The notes under the pieces: generated by a model
The model's database searches: none
What the model was told of the DNA's origin: nothing
Seen by the model: the letters and a program-made list of their open reading frames with translations, nothing else
Program-made: the position numbers and the translations under genes
Part shown: positions 58,878 to 64,000 of the stretch, in pieces
Layout: each line of letters opens with the position of its first letter
Numbering within the stretch: the first letter of the stretch is position 1
Source of the DNA: Blastocystis sp. Blastoise
Lineage: Eukaryota; Sar; Bigyra; Opalinata; Blastocystidae
DNA length: 64,000 nt
NCBI GenBank assembly: GCA_039096225.1
Contig: JBBPEB010000024.1
Coordinates: 186,001 to 250,000 of the forward strand
Reading direction: 5' to 3'

Positions 58878-60524
58878 TTACCAGATCCCCTCCCCTGAGT
58901 TTTTTGATAACATATATTTCTTTTTTTTCCAAAACAATTCGTCACCTGTATTTAATGTTTCATTATTATCTATTTTCTGTTTTATAATTTGTAATTGTTT
59001 TAAATCAGCCTCTTGTATTTTACGTTTTTTTCGTGCCACTCCTGCAGGTATTATAAAATCTGTATAAAATGATACTAATGGATTCAAATCACCACCTCTT
59101 TTCTTTTTAGCTTCTTTTCCTCTTCTCATTCGTTCTAAGAATTCTGCTTTACTTAATTTAACTCGACCACCATAACCTCTACGTTTAGCTCTTCTTGCAG
59201 CTATTCGTTTATCCCTTTCATCTTCTTTCCATTTTCTATCGACTTTCTCTTTATCATTTTGAGGGAAACCATAAATCTTATAAGGATAACTTTGTTCATC
59301 ACGAGGCATAGGTTTATAAGGTTGAGGAGGTTGCGAATGTTGAGGAGGTCGAGGTTGAGTAGGTCGATCAACTTGTTGTTGTGGAGGTGGTGGAGGTTGA
59401 ACAACGGGTTGTGGATGTAGTCTATCATCTTCATCAAGAGCATCTTGCATTTCATCAGCTACATCATAATATCCTTCAAACATTTTATTTATTGTATTTC
59501 CTGAACCTATTTGTTTTTTCATTTCATTTAATGCTTGTTGACGTTTTAATTTTTCCATTTCAAATTCCATATCATTTAATTCACTTGATTGTTGTGCCAA
59601 ATGTGTATCATAATAAGCTTTTCTACCTTTAGCAAAAGAATCCATACCTTTATCAACTACACCTAATAGAGCTGGTGCATAATCCATCAATCCGCTCCAG
59701 AATCCACCACCTCTTTTTACTCTTAATATACCATCACCACTTTGAGCTGAATCTAAATCTATATATTTTGGTATAATTGAAGGTCTTAACATTCTTCTTA
59801 ATTTTGGATTATTAATTATTTTCTTATTTTTAATTGCATTCATAATTGCTGAAGCAACTGATATAGGAATCTTTCCACCACGTTTAATTTTATGTTCATA
59901 GAATCTTTTGAATTCATCATCAAGATCATGATGACCGTCACCAACATATTGAGCTAAAATAGCTAATGCATCACGAGCTTTTCTATTAGCTTTTTTATCT
60001 ACAATAGCATCTCTTATATCTAATACATTTCGTTGATACATATCTTTTACTTTATTTTTAATTGCATCACCAATACCAGAACCTTGATTATTCTCTAATT
60101 TATTGATTTCTGATTTATTTGGAATAATACCTCTACCAGATTTACGTCTTGGTTTACATGGATTTAATACCTTATATTGACGATCTTCACCATCTATTTT
60201 ATCTTCTTCTGGACCAGCTGCTTTCATTACACCTTTACCTGCTGCTCTAGCACGAATTAAAGCACCATTTCCTTGTGGAACAGCATCTTTACCAAATGTT
60301 TTAGAGCGATCTACATAATCATCTTCTTTACCATCATGTATTTCTTTACTTTCTAAAGTAGACACAGGCATAGATGAATTTGGACCTATTTCATGAAATA
60401 TTGGATTATATTGATCCATTTTATGTAATGGTTGTGTATTATATCGCCTATATTCTTTTCCAGTTGAAATTAAATTCATACCAAAAGTACCAGGACTTGG
60501 CATTCCTAATATACAACTTTGCAT
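58878..60524 (-). CDS. PLV structural precursor with Gly-Gly sites and pVI-like segment, 548 aa
   Basis: ATG at 60524, stop TAA at 58880-58878. The chain is basic and divided by candidate protease sites: KSGR-G (128-132), KRGG (214-217), KRGG (270-273) and KRGG (475-478). After the second KRGG comes GFWSGLMDYAPALLGVVDKG, an amphipathic helix much like the membrane-active segment of adenovirus pVI and pX-type proteins of polintons. A coiled coil (about 305-335) and a Pro/Gln-rich linker (about 365-410) follow, then a very basic region (RRAKRRGYGGR) that could bind DNA. I infer a polyprotein cut by the adjacent protease into minor capsid and DNA-binding pieces. The coding region near its end carries a slippery heptamer leading into the protease frame. 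No TTCTAGAA array precedes it. Confidence 0.6.
   Translation of the reverse strand: MQSCILGMPSPGTFGMNLISTGKEYRRYNTQPLHKMDQYNPIFHEIGPNSSMPVSTLESKEIHDGKEDDYVDRSKTFGKDAVPQGNGALIRARAAGKGVMKAAGPEEDKIDGEDRQYKVLNPCKPRRKSGRGIIPNKSEINKLENNQGSGIGDAIKNKVKDMYQRNVLDIRDAIVDKKANRKARDALAILAQYVGDGHHDLDDEFKRFYEHKIKRGGKIPISVASAIMNAIKNKKIINNPKLRRMLRPSIIPKYIDLDSAQSGDGILRVKRGGGFWSGLMDYAPALLGVVDKGMDSFAKGRKAYYDTHLAQQSSELNDMEFEMEKLKRQQALNEMKKQIGSGNTINKMFEGYYDVADEMQDALDEDDRLHPQPVVQPPPPPQQQVDRPTQPRPPQHSQPPQPYKPMPRDEQSYPYKIYGFPQNDKEKVDRKWKEDERDKRIAARRAKRRGYGGRVKLSKAEFLERMRRGKEAKKKRGGDLNPLVSFYTDFIIPAGVARKKRKIQEADLKQLQIIKQKIDNNETLNTGDELFWKKKKYMLSKNSGEGIW
58899..58905 (-). promoter_or_regulatory. candidate -1 ribosomal frameshift site A_AAA_AAC
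   Basis: On the minus strand the heptamer A AAA AAC occupies codons 541-542 of the 548-aa frame in the exact X_XXY_YYZ register. Slipping back one base enters the protease frame at CTC (58899), giving Leu-Arg-Gly-Gly-Asp immediately. The zero frame ends 7 codons later. A G-rich AGGGGAGGGG lies 4 nt downstream; no strong stem-loop is evident by eye. Confidence 0.5.
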
Positions 60525-60552
60525 TTTTTTATTTCAATTATAAAATTATTTA

Positions 60553-60565
60553 TAAACAAAACAAA
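60553..60565 (-). promoter_or_regulatory. PLV 3' motif after the 60600-61193 gene
   Basis: ATTTGTTTTGTTTA on the coding strand, about 35 bp after the stop of the 197-aa gene and about 30 bp before the start of the structural precursor. Confidence 0.4.
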
Positions 60566-60599
60566 TATATTAATAAAAAATAAATTTAACATTAAAAAT

Positions 60600-61193
60600 T
60601 TATAAATTAGTTAAATCAATAATAGTATCATTACTATTAGTATTCTTCGTAGATTTATCGATGACTTTAATAGAACGAGCATATAAACCAATATAATACT
60701 TGTTATTATAACGATGAATACCATGTATTGTAAATAATACTTTACATAACGTATTTGGTGGAATATACTTTTCACGTATTTCTTCGTAAGTTAACTTAGG
60801 ATCTTTACCGATATTAATCTTCTTATCTCTTTTATCAGTAATATCAATAGTAACATTCTTCGATGCATTAATAGGTACTTTAATTGTAATCTTATACTTA
60901 CCATTATCCATACGTACAAAATTAACAATATCACCATCAGGACATAATTCACATAATTTACGATAAAGTTCTTTATAAGCAGTTAAGAATACTTGATTAT
61001 CATCTTCAATTGTTAATAAAGTCCATTTATCACGTGTAACAATATAACCAAATAAACATGGTGTAGCATCAGTAGAAATACATACACGATGATTATTATT
61101 TAAAAGAACAGCATTTTCTTTGGTGTCATCCCATTGTAAATTAAAGTTAGAAGTATCAAGAATAGTAGGTTTTTTAAATTCAGTTGTAGACAT
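60600..61193 (-). CDS. PLV hypothetical protein, 197 aa
   Basis: ATG at 61193, TAA at 60600. Mostly alternating beta-strand pattern (YKITIKVPI, NVTIDITD, LCKVLFTIHGI, KYYIGLYARSIKVI), with a helix around residues 68-82 (VFLTAYKELYRKLCELCP) and an acidic C-terminal tail (DTIIDLTNL). The strand-rich fold with an acidic tail resembles OB-fold single-stranded DNA-binding proteins in outline, but I see no specific signature, so a replication role is only a guess. It has the strongest regular HSE-like array of the minus-strand genes about 80 bp upstream (61271-61318). Confidence 0.6.
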   Translation of the reverse strand: MSTTEFKKPTILDTSNFNLQWDDTKENAVLLNNNHRVCISTDATPCLFGYIVTRDKWTLLTIEDDNQVFLTAYKELYRKLCELCPDGDIVNFVRMDNGKYKITIKVPINASKNVTIDITDKRDKKINIGKDPKLTYEEIREKYIPPNTLCKVLFTIHGIHRYNNKYYIGLYARSIKVIDKSTKNTNSNDTIIDLTNL

Positions 61194-61270
61194 TTTTAGT
61201 TAAGTATTTAGTAAAAATATAAGTATTTTAATACTAATATTTTACGATATTCTTTTCAAATGAATCAATT

Positions 61271-61318
61271 TTCGAGAAGGTTCTAGAAGGTTCTAGAAGG
61301 TTCGAGAAGGTTCTAGAA
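61271..61318. promoter_or_regulatory. HSE-like array, 5 units
   Basis: TTCGAGAA at 61271, TTCTAGAA at 61281 and 61291, TTCGAGAA at 61301, TTCTAGAA at 61311; GG between units; strict 10-bp period. Upstream of the 197-aa gene (ATG 61193). Confidence 0.75.
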
Positions 61319-61476
61319 AAAAAGAACACTTGAATAATCTAATGGAAACATTTTAACGGAATCGAACCATGATACTGTGGTTACATATTTCTTTAATAGA
61401 TCCATTAGACCATTCAAGAATTCTATTTGAAACTATTCTATTCTCCATTTAAACTTTGTGTAATTAATTTAAAAAA

Positions 61477-61489
61477 TAAACAAAACAAA
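61477..61489 (-). promoter_or_regulatory. PLV 3' motif after the 61512-62039 gene
   Basis: TTTGTTTTGTTTA on the coding strand, about 25 bp after the stop codon. Confidence 0.4.
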
Positions 61490-61511
61490 ATAATTAATTA
61501 AATAAAAATAA

Positions 61512-62039
61512 TTAATGATCAAATATTTCAGACATAGAAGGAATAGAATATTCGGATAATAATGAAACAATTTCTTTAGAATCATCATGAATCTGTTTCA
61601 AATCTTGTTTCTGACTTTCAATCTTTGTTTTTAAATGATCAACAGTACAATAAATACCATTTAATATATTATCAGCTGTTTCAATAGTTTGAAATAAAGA
61701 TTCGAATTGACTGGATATATTTGTTAACTCCTCATTTGTAAATAATAATGCTTGCTTATCAGGATTTGTATTTACTTGATCTTGAAATTGTATTGGTTGA
61801 TTGTTAACCGAATGATATCTATCTGGATTTTTAGATACGTAAACATCATTGATTGGATGAATTTCTTGAGGTGGATCTTCAAACATGATTTCGTCACGCG
61901 AATTAAAACAGAAATCATTATCATTGGGTAAAGCCATAGGATTTGCAGAAACACTATTTTCAAATGGATTCAACAAGGGGGATATCATGGCTTGACCGAA
62001 AGGGGATAAACTGGCAGAAAGACTATCAGGAATTTCCAT
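61512..62039 (-). CDS. PLV hypothetical coiled-coil protein, 175 aa
   Basis: ATG at 62039, TAA at 61512. Residues 1-95 are Ser/Pro/Asn-rich and probably disordered. Residues 100-165 form a predicted long helix with heptad character (LTNISSQFESLFQTIETADN ... LKTKIESQKQDLKQI). No family recognised; it could be a trimeric or oligomeric virion or assembly protein. It is divergent from the gene at 62438, sharing a 400-bp promoter region with CCAAT boxes and one TTCTAGAA unit. Confidence 0.55.
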   Translation of the reverse strand: MEIPDSLSASLSPFGQAMISPLLNPFENSVSANPMALPNDNDFCFNSRDEIMFEDPPQEIHPINDVYVSKNPDRYHSVNNQPIQFQDQVNTNPDKQALLFTNEELTNISSQFESLFQTIETADNILNGIYCTVDHLKTKIESQKQDLKQIHDDSKEIVSLLSEYSIPSMSEIFDH

Positions 62040-62437
62040 GATTATTTAAACCTTCAAAAGTATTTTTATACAATATATTAAATATACTATTTTTAGTGTA
62101 CAGTTCTTCATTTCAGTTGCTAACAAAAGCCTATTGCTTCCAGCTGGAAAATAAGCCAATAAAATAGCTTATTTCGTATGACAAGTCGTCGTCATCGTCT
62201 AATTGTGTTTTACTAATTTTTTTATCCAATCAGATTACAGATGCCGACTATACTCGTCATCGAAACACAAATAAAAAATGCTAAGTCGACAAAATTAGCC
62301 AATCAAATGAACCTTCTAGAACATTCCATAGAGATTCTACACTGTCTCCTAGAATATTTAATATTCCATTTAAATGTATTATTTATTTCATTTTGATAAA
62401 TACAAATTTTCTCTCTGTAACGATATTCGCGATTATA
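62040..62437. promoter_or_regulatory. divergent PLV promoter region
   Basis: Contains CCAAT boxes (about 62155, 62225 and 62299), two CGTCATCG words (about 62192 and 62258) also present at about 56308 upstream of the recombinase, and TTCTAGAA at 62314 followed by half-sites (ATTCC, GATTCT, CTAGAA). Confidence 0.45.
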
Positions 62438-63061
62438 ATGCAATTTAATCTTTCTGCTGATTCCCGTAAATGTCTTCAAACTGTTCGTATGGAACTTCTA
62501 AAGAATTCTAAGAAGGCTGTTGAAGTTCATAAGAATGTTCTTCGTGATATTGATTTACATCAGTCTCAATTGAATAGAGAAAAGAATCTATTGGGTATTG
62601 CAAAATCTAAAGAACGTCTTGCTTCTTTCGAAGTCGAAAACTATAGATCAGCTTTAAAACGTATAAACGCGGTTATTAAAGGTCTTGAAGATTATGAAGA
62701 ATTCGCTGCTGATATTTATACTCAACAACTTAATGAAGAACAAGATATTCAAGATATTATCAATACTGAAGATCTTTTAGAAAGTGATAGAACTACTATT
62801 TTATGTTCTGAAGATTCTAAAGAACATTCGAATTCTCAAGATGATGATTTTGATATTATGAAATTCCATATGGAAGATGGATTCCTCTATGATGAAAAAG
62901 GTAAAGTTTATTCTTATGAAGTTGTTCATGCTAAGAGTATTAACAAGATTAAAAGAGATCCTTCAAAACAAATGTATTTCTGGGATGGTATTTTATATGA
63001 TAAGAATGGATGGCCTCATTCATGTACATATATTAATAGTCAAGAACCAATTGAAATTTAA
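62438..63061 (+). CDS. PLV hypothetical protein, 207 aa
   Basis: Start at ATG 62438 (the frame opens slightly earlier without an ATG). Residues 10-100 are a long charged helix with heptad pattern (VRMELLKNSKKAVEVHKNVL ... LKRINAVIKGLEDYEEFAAD), probably a coiled coil. An acidic linker follows, and then a compact C-terminal domain with two similar hairpins (EDGFLYDEKGKVYSYEVV and WDGILYDKNGWPHSCTYI), which look like an internal duplication. No family recognised. The TTGTTTTGTTTA motif and two HSE-like arrays follow it before the primase gene. Confidence 0.55.
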   Translation: MQFNLSADSRKCLQTVRMELLKNSKKAVEVHKNVLRDIDLHQSQLNREKNLLGIAKSKERLASFEVENYRSALKRINAVIKGLEDYEEFAADIYTQQLNEEQDIQDIINTEDLLESDRTTILCSEDSKEHSNSQDDDFDIMKFHMEDGFLYDEKGKVYSYEVVHAKSINKIKRDPSKQMYFWDGILYDKNGWPHSCTYINSQEPIEI

Positions 63062-63120
63062 TTATTTTTCTTGTTTATTTTTCTATTTTTACTTATAAAC
63101 TTGTAAAAAATCATTGAAAA

Positions 63121-63132
63121 TTGTTTTGTTTA
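63121..63132 (+). promoter_or_regulatory. PLV 3' motif after the 62438-63061 gene
   Basis: TTGTTTTGTTTA on the coding strand, 60 bp after the stop. Confidence 0.4.
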
Positions 63133-63171
63133 TTGTATATACATTTAAAACACTAAAGTATAAAAAGGATG

Positions 63172-63319
63172 TTCTAGAAGGTTCTAGAAGGTTCTAGAAT
63201 GTTCTCGAAGGTTCTAGAACATTTAAAAATATAAAGTAATATTTACTATTATAGAATGTTCTAGAAGGTTCTAGAAGGTTCTTGAATGTTCTAGAAGCTT
63301 CCAAAACTGACTTCTAGAA
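63172..63319. promoter_or_regulatory. two HSE-like arrays upstream of the primase
   Basis: First array: units at 63172, 63182, 63192, 63202 (TTCTCGAA) and 63212. Second: 63259, 63269, 63279 (TTCTTGAA), 63289 and a degenerate unit at 63299, then a single TTCTAGAA at 63312. Within each array the period is 10 bp. The last unit is about 70 bp before the primase ATG (63388). Confidence 0.7.
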
Positions 63320-63387
63320 TCTTTAATATATTATTTGTTTTAAATGTTGTATTATAATTATTTTCATTATTTATAAGTCAAATAATC

Positions 63388-64000
63388 ATGGAAAATTCAC
63401 AAATTCATTTTGTTTATACTTTTGGTTCCTTTAATCATGATAATTCAAAAGATAATCATAGTGAAATTATTATACCAAATCCATTACCATTTTATAAAAG
63501 TCTATTTACTAATTATCAAAATCCAAAAGAATTATTACATTATATTGATTGTACTCCTTGTAATACATCAACTAATTATAGAAGATTATGGTTTGATTTA
63601 GATTATCACCAAATATCTGATGATTTTTCTTTTCTAACAGATTCTTTTATTCATGAATTTATTGAAGAAATATGTAATCATTGTATTCATTATTATAATC
63701 AAGAATTTATTTCGCTTGTGTATACAAAGAAAGAAGTGAATAAGAAGACAGTTCATAATGAAATACATTATTCATGGGGAATTCATATATATACGAATTG
63801 GTTTGTAAATGGTGATTATTTATTTTTCTTATATAATAGTATGATTCTGAATACCAAATTGGTTGATTTATGTAAAACATATAATTTAGATATAAAAGAA
63901 TTCATTGATTATAATGTTATTGGTAAACCCAGAAAGAATAATGGTTGTATGTTTCTTGGTTGTAGTAAAGATAATTCTCCATCTACTTATAAATTATATG
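63388..64000 (+). CDS. PLV archaeo-eukaryotic primase (AEP), N-terminal part, cut by the window edge
   Basis: ATG at 63388; open for 204 codons to the last base of the window. The AEP motifs are visible: an acidic metal-binding motif in RRLWFDLDYH (about residue 75), a Ser/Gly-x-His motif in YSWGIHIYTNW (about residue 133), and a third region with IDYNVIGKPRKNNGCMFLGC that matches the D-x-x-V-Y...R-x-L-x-x-S-x-K region of D5-type and PLV primases. In PLVs this domain is usually fused to a superfamily 3 helicase that starts viral replication; the helicase would lie beyond 64000. The HSE-like arrays immediately upstream suggest the replication gene is under the same control as the recombinase. 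Confidence 0.75.
   Translation, partial: MENSQIHFVYTFGSFNHDNSKDNHSEIIIPNPLPFYKSLFTNYQNPKELLHYIDCTPCNTSTNYRRLWFDLDYHQISDDFSFLTDSFIHEFIEEICNHCIHYYNQEFISLVYTKKEVNKKTVHNEIHYSWGIHIYTNWFVNGDYLFFLYNSMILNTKLVDLCKTYNLDIKEFIDYNVIGKPRKNNGCMFLGCSKDNSPSTYKLY

Larger units (their letters stand above)
56441..64000. mobile_element. integrated polinton-like virus (PLV), right end outside window
   Basis: A gene block unlike the rest of the window: compact, mostly intronless genes on both strands with intergenic gaps of about 60-400 bp. Content: tyrosine recombinase, adenain-like protease, Gly-Gly-rich structural precursor, several small proteins and an AEP primase. This set fits polinton-like viruses that use a tyrosine recombinase and a primase-helicase rather than DNA polymerase B. 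Shared TTCTAGAA arrays and TTTGTTTTGTTTA motifs tie the genes together. Terminal repeats and the left boundary were not determined; the major capsid protein and packaging ATPase would be expected to the right of the window. Confidence 0.7.

Noticed and set aside
56441-64000. Maverick/Polinton proper or virophage of Mavirus type
   Set aside because: No protein-primed DNA polymerase B or retroviral-type integrase; tyrosine recombinase and AEP primase instead. The missing right half could still change this.

Overview
The window is nuclear DNA of a microbial eukaryote with a very AT-rich genome. Evidence: GT-AG introns in almost every multi-exon gene (20-220 nt, many nearly pure TA repeat), a tRNA gene with eukaryotic A and B boxes, long Asn/Ser/Thr homopolymers in proteins, and DNA transposons of eukaryotic families. 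I cannot name the organism. Ordinary host genes are few; most of the window is mobile DNA in various stages of decay.

Layout. 1-2.4 kb: two small minus-strand genes, one with a FAR1/Mutator-like zinc domain. 3.39-8.92 kb: a 5.5-kb element with ~440-bp terminal inverted repeats (TIRs) carrying a Harbinger-type transposase, with a Tc1/IS630 element inserted at a TA against one arm. 10.3-11.2 kb: diverged dispersed repeat. 11.7-12.3 kb: decayed mini-exon array. 13.1-15.96 kb: PHD-finger plus HEAT-repeat gene resembling the cohesin loader Scc2/NIPBL, with TA-repeat introns, a stop and a frameshift. 17.7-21.7 kb: CACTA-like transposase and a divergent three-exon gene. 24.8-30.3 kb: hAT element with an IS630 element inside its left terminal region. 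30.5-33.6 kb: second, frameshifted hAT. 35.7-37.1 kb: Crypton-like tyrosine recombinase relic. 38.3-38.8 kb: coiled-coil repeat relic. 40.6-41.5 kb: array of eight mini-exons. 45.3-48.3 kb: Mutator-like relic. 49-52 kb: MITEs and dispersed repeats. 52.36 kb: tRNA-Phe, followed by a 1000-aa low-complexity ORF whose 3' end is cut by a MITE.

56.4-64.0 kb (running off the right edge): an integrated polinton-like virus (PLV). It encodes a tyrosine recombinase, an adenain-like cysteine protease, a Gly-Gly-rich structural precursor with a pVI-like amphipathic segment, several small proteins, and the N-terminus of an archaeo-eukaryotic primase. No capsid, ATPase or helicase is visible within the window.

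Three features of the PLV stand out. (1) The structural precursor overlaps the protease ORF, and a perfect A_AAA_AAC heptamer lies in the correct register for a -1 ribosomal frameshift; a Leu-Arg-Gly-Gly motif follows directly. This predicts a Gag-Pro-like fusion that could release its own protease. (2) Most PLV genes have upstream arrays of TTCTAGAA spaced 10 bp apart, the form of a heat-shock element, and none occur elsewhere in the window; expression may be tied to host stress. (3) A sense-strand TTTGTTTTGTTTA-like motif follows six PLV genes and may mark 3' ends.
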